Of a stretch of DNA of 64,000 bases, positions 8,650 to 17,117 are shown in pieces (position 1 is the first letter of the stretch; the number at the start of each line of letters is the position of its first letter). The position numbers and the translations under genes were made by a program. Where the stretch lies: the NCBI GenBank assembly GCA_965248935.1, contig OZ252214.1, positions 3,038,001 to 3,102,000 on the forward strand, in the 5' to 3' direction. The notes beneath the pieces were generated by a model, which saw only the letters and a list, made by a program, of their open reading frames with translations, had not been told where the DNA came from and did no database searches. Origin of the DNA: G032773895 sp965248935. Its GTDB lineage: Bacteria; Pseudomonadota; Gammaproteobacteria; Pseudomonadales; Cellvibrionaceae.

Positions 8650-8850
8650 CCATGAAAAACGTCGTGTTCTTGAAAAACACACAAGCCTGCATCAGGAGAT
8701 AACGGCCCGTCCTGGCTGACCTTCCTTGGGCACAGCAAGGACAGACTGTGGAGCTTAGACCTATTCCGTTCCGTTGCGAGTCTGCAACCTTGAATAGCTA
8801 TTGGGTAATGCTTGTATTGGATCAGTTCACTCGATATTAGCGTCATACGT
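8650..8850 (+). pseudogene. Transposase/integrase catalytic-core remnant (rve/IS481-like)
   Basis: Broken frames encode RHEKRR, then NGPSWLTFLGHSKD and LWSLDLFR, then a frame-shifted LDQFTR. This matches the start of an integrase-core (DDE) transposase with the first catalytic aspartate in SLDLFR. Stops and shifts interrupt it and neither end is present. The stretch 8453-8649 before it shows nothing I can identify. Confidence 0.5.
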
Positions 8851-8931
8851 CACGCATGGGCACAATGCCCACCATCACATACAGGTAAAATTCCACCACA
8901 AATTTATCAATAAATTATAAAGCGGTGAAAC

Positions 8932-9417
8932 ATGGAAGCTGAGAAATACAACGCACTGACCTATAAAAACAAACGCTAAGTTATCACTATCAAAGATGTC
9001 AAAGAGGCAGATAGCTGGAAAACTCAATGGAAGAAACCTGGCCGCGCAGCCACCTGGAATTGGCTCGACATGTTCTACGAATATCGATCCAGAGCCGGAT
9101 CAAGGCGCCTTGATATGGCTATCTGTAAAGGTCAGCAGCTCGTTGGCCTGGTATACGGAATGCTTGAACGAAATAGGCTCATATTGAAAGTACATGCAAT
9201 GGAAGCCTCGCCCAGCAAGAACAACCCAATATGGGGTAAGATGCTTGATATTACGCTATACGCGGTGAACTTGTACGCAATTGTGAACAACACACCTGAA
9301 GTCCGGTTGTGTACGCCTGTCTCAGAGGCCCACGTACGACTGTATAAAGGTCAAGGTTATACGCCTAGCTACGACCGTTTTGGCAAGTGTACGCACTTGA
9401 TGAAGAGAATGAAGTAA
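8932..9417 (+). pseudogene. Acetyltransferase-like (GNAT-type) protein, cassette copy 1, N-terminus broken
   Basis: The body (about 8980-9414) encodes WKTQWKKPGRAATWNW, DMAICKGQQLVGLVYGM, a beta-strand/helix core and a final LYKGQGYTPSY. The pattern resembles a GNAT fold, with the LYxGxGY ending typical of acyl-CoA N-acyltransferases. It aligns along its length with 28738-29190. The natural start appears to be ATG 8932 (MEAEKYNALTYK), shared with the second copy, but an in-frame TAA occurs at 8977-8979 and about 50 nt are missing relative to copy 2. An internal start (for example near 9070) could still give a shortened protein. The stop overlaps the next gene (TAATG). Confidence 0.6.
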
Positions 9418-9626
9418 TGAACAGTGAAAACGACGATATAAAAGATAAGTTCAAAAAGGCTAGAGAGAAGCTAGCGGCAGACAAAGAGTCCTATGACGGA
9501 ATAGGCGAACTTATTGAGAAGGAATGCGGTACACATGACGGGCCTTTCTTTGCTCCTAGCAACGATATTGAGCGCCGCAAAGTAATCAAAGAAATTAGAG
9601 AATCAGGTGACGGTGATGACGAATAA
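9417..9626 (+). CDS. Small acidic hypothetical protein, cassette copy 1 gene B
   Basis: 69 aa, very charged. The conserved core is YDGIGELIEKE, then FFAPSNDIERRKVIKEIRES and an acidic tail. The paralogue at 29187 shares YDGxGxxIEKE, NDIExRKxIKEIRESGD. It is translationally coupled to the acetyltransferase-like gene (TAATG) and overlaps the next small gene by 11 nt. Unknown family. Conservation of the three-gene order in two divergent copies argues that it is a real gene. Confidence 0.65.
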   Translation: MNSENDDIKDKFKKAREKLAADKESYDGIGELIEKECGTHDGPFFAPSNDIERRKVIKEIRESGDGDDE

Positions 9627-9756
9627 CACTCCCTCCAAAGACAAGGTACGCGAAGACATACAGAAGAAAATGCAACATGCACGGGGTGTAGCCCGCGCAC
9701 AGCTATCACAGATGAAAAATAAGGCCCTGCAAATGGAGAAAGGCACCAAGTCTTAA
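9616..9756 (+). CDS. Small basic hypothetical protein, cassette copy 1 gene C
   Basis: 46 aa starting MTNNTPSKDKVREDIQKKM, lysine/arginine-rich and helical. Its start overlaps the end of gene B in another frame. The copy at 29389-29529 has the same length (46 aa), the same overlap and a similar MTxN...EIQKKL start. A terminator follows at 9775. Function unknown. Confidence 0.55.
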   Translation: MTNNTPSKDKVREDIQKKMQHARGVARAQLSQMKNKALQMEKGTKS

Positions 9757-9774
9757 CCTGCCCAAATTTCACAC

Positions 9775-9803
9775 AAAAGGTCGGTTTTTACTGGCCTTTT
9801 TTT
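9775..9803 (+). terminator. Terminator after cassette copy 1
   Basis: AAAAGG / CCTTTT stem with a T-rich loop and a run of seven T residues (9797-9803), 19 bp after the gene C stop. A second palindrome, CATGCAGC AA GCTGCATG followed by a T-rich stretch, lies at about 9900-9925. Confidence 0.55.
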
Positions 9804-9933
9804 GTGCCTGCCCAAAACCTCCAAAATCCAGTTTTGGGTGTCCAAAAGGTGTCCAGTTTACTGTGAAAATAAGGGGTTTTAAGGGGGCAATAAAAGCTCA
9901 TGCAGCAAGCTGCATGGGGGTTTTATTTATATA

Positions 9934-10297
9934 TGGCGGTGAGGGAGGGATTATCCAAAGCACTTCTGTGTGCTTTGCCCTTCGGGCGCCTTCGGCGGAT
10001 CAAAACGCTCCGGGCGTTTTGTCGAACCCGGCGAGGGTTCTCATACCTCCCTCACCCAAATTACGAGCAATAAAAACCCCGTGCAAATTTCTTTGTACGG
10101 GGTTTCTTTGAATAATGGCGGTGAGGGAGGGATTATCCAAAGCACTTCCGTGTGCTTTGCCCTTCGGGCGCCTTCGGCGGATCAAAACGCTCCGGGCGTT
10201 TTGTCGAACCCGGCGAGGGTTCTCATACCTCCCTCACCCAAATTACGAGCAATAAAAACCCCGTGCAAATTTCTTTGTACGGGGTTTCTTTGAATAA
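9934..10297. repeat. Two tandem 182-bp repeats carrying the 3' end of tRNA-Ser
   Basis: Units start at 9934 and 10116, and the tRNA itself starts at 10298, so the period is exactly 182 bp. Each unit begins with the complement of the tRNA-Ser 3' end (TGGCGGTGAGGGAGGGATT) and ends with the tRNA terminator stem. Between them lies a GC-rich palindromic segment (CTTCGGGCGCCTTCGG, then CTCCGGGCG) and CATACCTCCCTCACCC, an inverted echo of the acceptor/T arm. The two copies are nearly identical. They probably arose by tandem duplication at a tRNA attachment site. Reading frames through the repeats are artefacts. Confidence 0.8.
10256..10287 (-). terminator. Terminator of tRNA-Ser
   Basis: On the minus strand AAACCCCGTACAAA pairs with TTTGCACGGGGTTT across a 4-nt loop, then runs into a T-rich stretch, 10 nt after the tRNA CCA. 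Identical stems recur 182 and 364 bp further on in the tandem repeats. Confidence 0.7.
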
Positions 10298-10385
10298 TGG
10301 CGGTGAGGGAGGGATTCGAACCCTCGGAGACGTGAGCCTCACACACTTTCCAGGCGTGCTCCTTCGGCCACTCGGACACCTCACC
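10298..10385 (-). tRNA. tRNA-Ser (GGA)
   Basis: The 88-nt gene reads GGTGAGGTGTCCGAGTGG on the minus strand, with the anticodon loop CTGGAAA (anticodon GGA), a long variable arm and an encoded CCA. It closely matches the bacterial serine tRNA for UCC/UCU. Its 3' end is copied in the adjacent tandem repeats. Confidence 0.95.
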
Positions 10386-10586
10386 AGAAACCGTATAGAC
10401 GATTTTGAAGGTCGGCCACTCTACACAAACATAGGCTGAAACGCAATGCGTGGTATGGGTTTCAACGCATTTGCCAATATATACGCATTAGGGTGCAAGG
10501 TCTTAATTTCTAAGCAATTTTTCGCGTAAGCTAGGTTTCTGAGCCATACTTTATGGCGTATGCTGGCGATAGATGGCCCAAAGTAG

Positions 10587-11888
10587 ATGTTTGATGATTT
10601 TCAGGTCCCCAATGTTGTATTGATTGCTGCGGTTGAAATTACCGTGGTGCTTTTTGTTATATGCTTAATACTTGTCCATCAAAACCGATCTTTAAGGAGC
10701 CTCACAAAGCGATTGAAAGGGCGCCTAGAACAGATTATAACGGACCTTAAGAAGTCCAGTTCATCCGCTCCTCCTGCGGCGTCATCCCTCGCTCCACTGG
10801 CTGATGCTAAAGCCGAGAGCTACGCTAACCAAATTAGCAATCAAATCGATATTACTCGTGATCATCACGAATCTCTGAACCCTCCCCAAGATATTATTTT
10901 AGACTTAGCTCCAGAATCCCCTATCTCAAGAAGGGCTGCTGCACTGCGTTATGTGGTACTTCTGGCTGAAAAAGAGGCGGTTGTTGCCAAAGAAAATAAT
11001 CCAGATTGGGGTAAGCTGTGTCAAAAATACGAGCAAATATTCAGCTTTTACGAAGATTATCAAGACAATGAGGATACCAATGAGCAGGCTGAAGGATTCT
11101 CTGAGGAGGTAGAGGCCCTCAATGGCGAGCTTATAAATGCGAAAAAACGCATTAATAACCTTGAGAGGTTTAAGGCGCTCTACTTTGATTTGGAAGAAAA
11201 GTGGCAGGAGGCAAAAAACAATGCTGAGGTACACTATCAAGATTTAAGTGAAATGGCTTCTAATGTGCAGGACCCAAAACAGTTTGAAGAGAAACTGGGG
11301 GAGTACCATGCATCCTATGACTCTATCAATGCCATCGTTGAAGGGGGGGTGGAAGGCAGTACCATTACCGATGTTGCGCATGTTAGTGATTCTGATACCG
11401 CAGGAGAGATTAGGCATTTGCGATCAGTAACGGCAGATCAGCACCAGATTATCACCAAATTAGAGAAGCGGTTAAGAAATGCTGAGTCCGATGAAGAGCG
11501 TATCGAGATAGTGAATAATCTTCAGGGAGAATTACAAAAACAATCTCGTTTTATCCAAGAGTCCGAAACCTGTATCCAATTAATGGAAGATGAATTACAT
11601 AATGCCAATAAAGATATTGAGCAACTCAAGTCTAGGTTGCATATATTGCCTCAGCTTAAAACAGAGTTAAAAGAGACCCGCGAGTTGAAAGACGAGTACG
11701 AGTTAAAGATGTATGCCTTGAAAACGGAGAACAGTAAATTAAACAAGCGTATGAAAGGGGCGCAAAATGGATCTTCGGAAATGGATGGTGGTGAATTCAG
11801 AAAATTGAAGAAACATATTAACGAAATGGAGACTCAATATGCAGAACTTGAAGAAAAATACCTTGACCTAAAGCTTCAGCATACATAA
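10587..11888 (+). CDS. Membrane-anchored coiled-coil protein of unknown function
   Basis: 433 aa. One N-terminal membrane segment (VVLIAAVEITVVLFVICLIL, residues 10-29) is followed by a basic stretch, a serine/proline/alanine linker (about 55-75), and then long heptad-rich coiled coils from about 165 to the end (EEVEALNGELINAKKRINNL and beyond). Segment 110-150 (RRAAALRYVVLLAEKEAV, NPDWGKLCQKYEQIF) is more globular. The topology resembles a bitopic scaffold with the bulk in the cytoplasm. It lies 168 bp upstream of a co-directional nucleotide cyclase, so a functional link is possible but unproven. Confidence 0.7.
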   Translation: MFDDFQVPNVVLIAAVEITVVLFVICLILVHQNRSLRSLTKRLKGRLEQIITDLKKSSSSAPPAASSLAPLADAKAESYANQISNQIDITRDHHESLNPPQDIILDLAPESPISRRAAALRYVVLLAEKEAVVAKENNPDWGKLCQKYEQIFSFYEDYQDNEDTNEQAEGFSEEVEALNGELINAKKRINNLERFKALYFDLEEKWQEAKNNAEVHYQDLSEMASNVQDPKQFEEKLGEYHASYDSINAIVEGGVEGSTITDVAHVSDSDTAGEIRHLRSVTADQHQIITKLEKRLRNAESDEERIEIVNNLQGELQKQSRFIQESETCIQLMEDELHNANKDIEQLKSRLHILPQLKTELKETRELKDEYELKMYALKTENSKLNKRMKGAQNGSSEMDGGEFRKLKKHINEMETQYAELEEKYLDLKLQHT

Positions 11889-12056
11889 TTTATTTGGCTA
11901 ATAATTAAACAAATATATGTTTTTGTTATCTAAAGTAGTGGTATAGGCACAAAATTCTATATCTGGTCCCGCTAAATATTGACAAGACTCACCAAGTTGA
12001 GCGACATTCCCGTCCATAGAGTTAACTAAGTCACATTTTGAATTTAAGGTACCTGA

Positions 12057-13463
12057 ATGGGGGAGTTAAGCAAAGGCAACGCACAAGCTAAACGTCGTAC
12101 ATCAAGTCAAGCCGATTTACTTCCAAGACAAAATGACGTGCGTGCATTAATGTGTTTTTCTGCGGCAGCAACGCTTCTTACTCATATGAAGTGGTCCTCA
12201 GCGTCAATTATCGAGTGGTTGGTTATTGGCGGAATTTTAGCCTACACTTTTGGCGGTTATATTTGGCTAAAGAAACATTATCAGTCTGATAACCGCCTAA
12301 AAATATTTGATTATCTTTCCACCGCTGACGCCATTGTTATCGGTGTCTCCTTAAGCTTTTCTAGCGTGGACCTGCTCTCGGTTTTTCTCTTTTTTATTAT
12401 GATCCAATTTAACAGTTTGGTTCATGGTGGCATCAAAAAGTGGTCTGTTGATAATATTACCTATGTTGCTTCCGTTGCCGTTACTCAACTTACCCAAGGT
12501 AGTGAGTGGGTTGTTTCGGGTAACCTCGACAACAATATTATTGCATTGATAGGGGTCTTTACCTATTTCTGTGCCTATGCCATATTTTTGAACAGTCAAG
12601 TGAGTAAACTTATTGTATTGAATAAAAAATTGGCCAATGAGCAAACCATTTACAAGCTGCGCACCTATAAACTGTCCCGTTACCTCACGCCAACGGTGTG
12701 GCGTGCAGTGAATGAAGGTAATGAAAAGGCGTTAGCCACAGAAAGAAAAAGAATCACGGTTTTCTTTTCAGATATTAAAGGTTTTAGTTCTCTTTCTGAA
12801 GAGCTTGAAGCTGAAACCCTCACCGACCTACTGAATACCTACCTCACTGAAATGGCAAAAATTGCGATTAAACATAACGGCACCATCGATAAATTTATGG
12901 GCGATGGCATTATGGTGATATTTGGTGATGCGCGCAGTGAAGGGCTTAAAGGCGATTGTTTACGCTGTCTATCCATGGCGATTGAAATGCGTAAAAAAAT
13001 GAAGGAGCTACAATCCGTCTGGTTTAATCAAGGTATTAAAAAGCCGCTCTCTATACGTATGGGAATCAACACCGGGTTTTGTACAGTCGGCTCGTTTGGC
13101 ACGAGCCACTATATGGATTACACCGTTTTAGGTACTCACGTTAACCTGGCTAGCCGCCTAGAAGCTGCCGCAGATCCTGGGGAAATTTTGGTTTCTCATG
13201 AAACCTGGTCGCTGATACGAGACTTAATTATTTGCCGTGATAAAGGTGAAATTAAGGCGAAAGGTTTTAGCCATTTAATCCGTGTATATCAAGTTGTGGG
13301 CTTTCGTAAAGACCTCGGTAAAAACCAAAGCTATTTTGAAGAAAATACCGAAGGTTTCTCCATGTATATGGATTTGGAGAAAATTAAAAATTACGATAAA
13401 AACAAGATTATTGATCAGCTTCACCTCGTCGCAGAGCGTCTAAAAGACAAAGTTATTCCTTAG
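12057..13463 (+). CDS. Membrane-bound class III adenylate/guanylate cyclase
   Basis: 468 aa. Residues about 25-190 hold roughly six membrane segments, followed by a short linker. The class III catalytic domain starts at about residue 225 (RITVFFSDIKGFSSLSEEL). The metal-binding aspartates lie in FSDIKGF and FMGDGIMVIFG, and later conserved segments include MGINTGFCTVGSFG and YTVLGTHVNLASRLE. It makes cyclic AMP or GMP at the inner face of the membrane; the substrate cannot be told by eye. The membrane domain is probably sensory. ATG 12057 gives the full membrane domain. Confidence 0.9.
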   Translation: MGELSKGNAQAKRRTSSQADLLPRQNDVRALMCFSAAATLLTHMKWSSASIIEWLVIGGILAYTFGGYIWLKKHYQSDNRLKIFDYLSTADAIVIGVSLSFSSVDLLSVFLFFIMIQFNSLVHGGIKKWSVDNITYVASVAVTQLTQGSEWVVSGNLDNNIIALIGVFTYFCAYAIFLNSQVSKLIVLNKKLANEQTIYKLRTYKLSRYLTPTVWRAVNEGNEKALATERKRITVFFSDIKGFSSLSEELEAETLTDLLNTYLTEMAKIAIKHNGTIDKFMGDGIMVIFGDARSEGLKGDCLRCLSMAIEMRKKMKELQSVWFNQGIKKPLSIRMGINTGFCTVGSFGTSHYMDYTVLGTHVNLASRLEAAADPGEILVSHETWSLIRDLIICRDKGEIKAKGFSHLIRVYQVVGFRKDLGKNQSYFEENTEGFSMYMDLEKIKNYDKNKIIDQLHLVAERLKDKVIP

Positions 13464-13492
13464 GTAGGTATTAAAAACCTTTTTCAAATATG

Positions 13493-14317
13493 CTATTGCC
13501 TTGCTAGCCGCACCTTAGGGGCCAGCGCTGTGCAATTGCTGCGGAAAGGGTTAATATCCAAGCCCCCCCTTCGTATATATCGGGCATAAATCGATAATTC
13601 GTTAGGGTTACATTCACGTATAATATCCAAAAATATTTTTTCAACACAGTTTTCATGAAAATCTTGATGCTGCCTATAAGATATAACATATTTCAAAAAG
13701 GAGTCAGGCAATATTTCTTGTCCTGAGTATTCAATCCAAATACTGGCCCAGTCGGGCTGTCCTGTAACAGGGCAGTTGCTTTTTAACAGGTGGCTGTATA
13801 TTGCTTGCTGGCTAACCCTTTGAGGGCCGGTTTTTAATAAAGAGGAAGAGGGCGTATAAAAGGATACCTCACCGATATTGATTTGGTCCACACAGCTTCC
13901 AGGCAAATCCCTAAGTGTGAATAACTCCATTGCTGAATTTTGCTCTAACGGGGCAATTTCTACTTCAACCTCTCCACCGGAAGCTATTTGTAAATCCTTT
14001 GTCATAAGGGCCTTTACTTCATCAATGGAGCTAAAGCGCGTTTGATTAAATGAATTAAGGTAATATTTGAAGGATTTGGATTCGATGATGGCATCGCTAT
14101 CGTATCTAAACTTGAACTCCCCTATTGCAGAAAGAGGCTTTCCCAAAGCATCCAGCCAAGATAATTCGTAAGCGGTCCACAGATCATACCCCGCAAAAGG
14201 TAAGGGCGCGCTGCCTAGCAGCGAACCTCTCGATATAGACCTTGGAATAGGGGCCAATAGGCCCGCATCATATGTGTCTGGGTATAAAGAAGTGCTGCCA
14301 AGGGTAATATCAGACAT
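13493..14317 (-). CDS. queF: NADPH-dependent 7-cyano-7-deazaguanine reductase
   Basis: 274 aa, the length of the two-domain YqcD-type QueF. It reduces preQ0 to preQ1 in queuosine tRNA modification. The QueF motif ESKSFKYYLNSFNQT lies at residues 79-93. The catalytic cysteine is C182 in SNCPVTGQPDW with D189 following, and HENCVEKI contributes the substrate-binding histidine-glutamate region. LPFAGYDLWTAYELSWL is typical of the N-terminal domain. It sits immediately downstream of the ABC exporter genes on the same strand, an arrangement also seen in pseudomonads. Confidence 0.95.
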   Translation of the reverse strand: MSDITLGSTSLYPDTYDAGLLAPIPRSISRGSLLGSAPLPFAGYDLWTAYELSWLDALGKPLSAIGEFKFRYDSDAIIESKSFKYYLNSFNQTRFSSIDEVKALMTKDLQIASGGEVEVEIAPLEQNSAMELFTLRDLPGSCVDQINIGEVSFYTPSSSLLKTGPQRVSQQAIYSHLLKSNCPVTGQPDWASIWIEYSGQEILPDSFLKYVISYRQHQDFHENCVEKIFLDIIRECNPNELSIYARYIRRGGLDINPFRSNCTALAPKVRLARQ

Positions 14318-14351
14318 GGTTTTAACTCTTTACCTAAATAGCCTTATAAAG

Positions 14352-15125
14352 TTAATGACGAAGCCTTGAACTTTTTTCCAATAAATACAGGCAAAGTGTA
14401 AATAAAATAACAGTAAATACAGAGATACCGGCAATGGATATTCCAACATTAACATCGGATATACCTAATATCCCATATCGAAATGCGTTAACCATATAAA
14501 GAATGGGGTTCAAGAGAGAAACACCCTGCCAAAATTCGGGCAGTAAATTTACGGAATAAAAAACGCCGCCAAGGTATATCATGGGCGTCAATACGAATGT
14601 TGGAATAATTGATATATCATCAAATGAGTTAGAGAAAATCGCATTCACCATTCCCGCTAAAGAAAAGGCAAAGGAGGTCAACAGAATAACTAATAGCGTA
14701 ATGCCAACATTATACACCTCTAATTTAGTAAAAAAGAGAGATAACCCCGTTACAATCGTGCCGACCATCAAACCTCTTAAGCTTCCACCACATACGTACC
14801 CCAATAGAATAATGTAGTTTGGTGTAGGACTAACTTGTAACTCCTCAATACACTTTGTAAATTTAGCGCTGTAAAAAGAGGAGACCACATTAGAATAAGA
14901 GTTATTAATAACAGACATCATAATCAAACCGGGAACCACAAACGACATATAGTCGAAACCGCCCATCTCACCTATTCGAGACCCAATTAAGGTGCCAAAG
15001 ATCACAAAATACAGCGTCATGGTGATGGCTGGAGGAATAAGCGTTTGTATCCAAATACGGGTAAAGCGCCGAACTTCTTTTTTTATAATCGTCGAAAATG
15101 CAACAAACTGTGCTGAAGCCTTCAT
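14352..15125 (-). CDS. yadH: ABC-2 type exporter permease (YadH-like)
   Basis: 257 aa with six hydrophobic segments and the ABC-2 signature region around FVVPGLIMMSVINNSYSN and PMIYLGGVFYSV. It begins within the last codons of the ATPase gene (4-nt ATGA overlap), so the two are translationally coupled. It pairs with the ATPase to form a small exporter of the YadGH type, whose substrate is not established. Confidence 0.88.
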   Translation of the reverse strand: MKASAQFVAFSTIIKKEVRRFTRIWIQTLIPPAITMTLYFVIFGTLIGSRIGEMGGFDYMSFVVPGLIMMSVINNSYSNVVSSFYSAKFTKCIEELQVSPTPNYIILLGYVCGGSLRGLMVGTIVTGLSLFFTKLEVYNVGITLLVILLTSFAFSLAGMVNAIFSNSFDDISIIPTFVLTPMIYLGGVFYSVNLLPEFWQGVSLLNPILYMVNAFRYGILGISDVNVGISIAGISVFTVILFTLCLYLLEKSSRLRH

Positions 15126-16075
15126 GAATGCACACCCTCTTGGTTCTGTGAATCATCAACTTGTGAACCCTTAATCAAGGAAACAAACAACTCTTCTAAT
15201 CTATTTACCTTGTTGCGCATACTGACAATATGAATATTGGCTTTACTAAGCTGTTCAAATAATGCATTGAGGGACTGGCCTTTTTCAACGGTGGCTTCAA
15301 TAGTTTGATCATCAACCTGTTCTATTGTGTACCCCGTTATTGGAGGTAATGTGTGTACCGCAGCTTGGGTATCTAAAATAAAAACTTCTCGGTTAAGTTG
15401 CTTAAGTAAACTTTTTACACTGGTATTTTCAACAATTTTACCCTGGTTAATAATGGCTATATTTCGACACAAGTTTTCTGCTTCTTCTAAATAATGAGTT
15501 GTGAGAATAATGGTTGTGCCCTGTTTGTTAATTTCCTGCAAAAACTCCCACATAGAACGGCGAAGCTCAATATCCACACCCGCAGTAGGCTCATCAAGAA
15601 TAAGTAACTTGGGTTCATGAACCAATGCTCGGGCGATCATCAGCCGTCGCTTCATGCCTCCAGACAGCCCGCGAGATTGAGTATTGCGCTTTTCCCACAA
15701 GCCTAATTTTCGTAAATATTTTTCTGCACGCTCTTTTGCTAAAGTGGCGGGAATACCATAATAACCTGCTTGGTCAGTGACAATGTTATGCACTTTTTCA
15801 AACATATTAAAGTTGAATTCTTGGGGAACCATCCCCAAATATTCTTTAGCAGAAGAAAAATCGGTATCGATATCGTGACCAAATACCGATACCCTACCCG
15901 CAGTTTTTTTAACCAGCGAGCAAATCACCCCTATAGCGGTGGATTTGCCCGCGCCATTAGGACCCAGTAAAGCAAAGAAGTCGCCAGGTTGAACATCCAA
16001 GTCGATACCCGTTAAGGCTTTGACATCCTTGCCATAGGTTTTGGTCAACCCGCGAATTTGCAAAGCAGCAGTCAT
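15122..16075 (-). CDS. yadG: ABC exporter ATPase (YadG-like)
   Basis: 317 aa from ATG 16075 (MTAALQIRGLTKTYG). It has Walker A GPNGAGKST (38-46), signature LSGGMKRRL, Walker B LLILDEPTAGVD and the H-loop TTHYLEEAE. The C-terminal 90 residues form the extension common in ABC-2 ATPases. An upstream in-frame extension to 16093 adds six residues without support. The gene is divergent from the PA2817-like gene that starts 45 bp away. Confidence 0.9.
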   Translation of the reverse strand: MTAALQIRGLTKTYGKDVKALTGIDLDVQPGDFFALLGPNGAGKSTAIGVICSLVKKTAGRVSVFGHDIDTDFSSAKEYLGMVPQEFNFNMFEKVHNIVTDQAGYYGIPATLAKERAEKYLRKLGLWEKRNTQSRGLSGGMKRRLMIARALVHEPKLLILDEPTAGVDIELRRSMWEFLQEINKQGTTIILTTHYLEEAENLCRNIAIINQGKIVENTSVKSLLKQLNREVFILDTQAAVHTLPPITGYTIEQVDDQTIEATVEKGQSLNALFEQLSKANIHIVSMRNKVNRLEELFVSLIKGSQVDDSQNQEGVHS

Positions 16076-16120
16076 ATAATAAACACTCGCCAATTAAGGC
16101 GCCAAAATACGAAGAGAAGT

Positions 16121-16507
16121 ATGAACTACACCGAGTTTCACACACAGTTATTTACCGCACTCAAAAAGGTTGTTGAGCAGCAGCCACCCTTTACCGAAGA
16201 CCCGTTAGATGAGTTACATCAGGCGTTTTTAAACCGCTTGAACACTCTGGCAAGTGATATACATGCAGAAAAAGAGGGTCTTCCCCTAGGAAGTTGGGTC
16301 ATAACCACCATAATCAACCGCTACCCCCATATTACTCCCCTGGTTCCCCGTGACCTACTGTGGTTTTTTGGGGGGGACTGTTTGCACTTTCTCGGGGATG
16401 AAGAAGTAGCACAATTTCAGAAGCTTCAAGACCTACTTTTTGCCGAGGGAAAACCCGAAGAAGCGAATTACGAGGCGATACGGAATCAGAACCTTGGTCT
16501 GCATTAA
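16121..16507 (+). CDS. PA2817-family conserved hypothetical protein
   Basis: 128 aa from ATG 16121 (MNYTEFHTQLF). The segment VPRDLLWFFGGDCLHFLGDEE is the recognisable core of a small cytoplasmic family typified, as I recall, by Pseudomonas PA2817. Neighbouring queF and yadGH homologues also occur close to PA2817, which supports the assignment. Function unknown. A longer frame from 16058 overlaps the divergent ABC gene and is not preferred. Confidence 0.7.
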   Translation: MNYTEFHTQLFTALKKVVEQQPPFTEDPLDELHQAFLNRLNTLASDIHAEKEGLPLGSWVITTIINRYPHITPLVPRDLLWFFGGDCLHFLGDEEVAQFQKLQDLLFAEGKPEEANYEAIRNQNLGLH

Positions 16508-16650
16508 GGTTAAGCCTATGTGATCTATTTAACATTGGGCAAAAATTAAAATGATACGATACTTGAGCTTTTATAGGATCGCTATAAAACAGAAATCGAA
16601 CCCATTTTGTCTGTCATCGGCAATATTAAACAGTGAAAAAGGAGAGTATT

Positions 16651-17116
16651 TTGCTAAAAGTCCACGTTTGGTTACCCCATGGTAATATGGTAGGGCATAC
16701 ATCCCTTACTTACAGTGCGAACAGGCCCTAATTTCTGGCCAGAAGATTCAGCGGGCAAGAAAGATTTAAAGATAAAACGTAGCCACCCAGGGCTTTTTAT
16801 GAATGCTCTTCAAGAAGATATTGAGGCTGAGGGAAATAGGCAGCCTTTAACGATTACTATTTATAAGTATGACAAAAATAAGCTCCGTCTTTTTATAAGC
16901 GAGTTGCAATCCAATGTGCCAAGATACCAGCTCGCAAAATATAATTGCTCGAATGTTGTTGCCGAGTGTCTACATACTGCATGTAATCAAAAGGCAAGCT
17001 TCTACCCAACAGCCCATGACTATGGGCGTTTAGGGAAAGTACTTGGTCGTGGTATATGGACTCCATTCGAAGTTCTACGTTACGCAAGAGAACTAAAGAC
17101 ACATGAGAAATCTTGA
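16651..17116 (+). pseudogene. Permuted papain-like (LRAT/NlpC-type) enzyme, frameshifted
   Basis: TTG 16651 has GGAGAG 5 nt upstream and opens VHVWLPHGNMVGHTSLTY, with a likely catalytic histidine. The frame ends at 16731. Translation resumes one frame over from about 16730 (FWPEDSAGKKDLKIKR) and reaches YNCSNVVAECL, with the likely catalytic cysteine, and GRGIWTPFEVLRYA. The order His then Cys matches circularly permuted papain-like folds (LRAT/YiiX/NlpC-P60 relatives). The break coincides with ACAGGCCCTA, which resembles the end of the TA-flanked elements elsewhere in this window. The substrate could be a lipid amide or peptide; unknown. Confidence 0.55.
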
Positions 17117-17117
17117 T

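Noticed and set aside
9934..10297. CRISPR array
   Set aside because: Repeats are 182 bp, contiguous and without spacers; no cas genes are in the window.
9863..10439. Several overlapping ORFs of 61-107 aa on both strands
   Set aside because: They are repeated readings of the 182-bp tandem units and the tRNA-Ser gene; identical residues recur because the DNA is duplicated.
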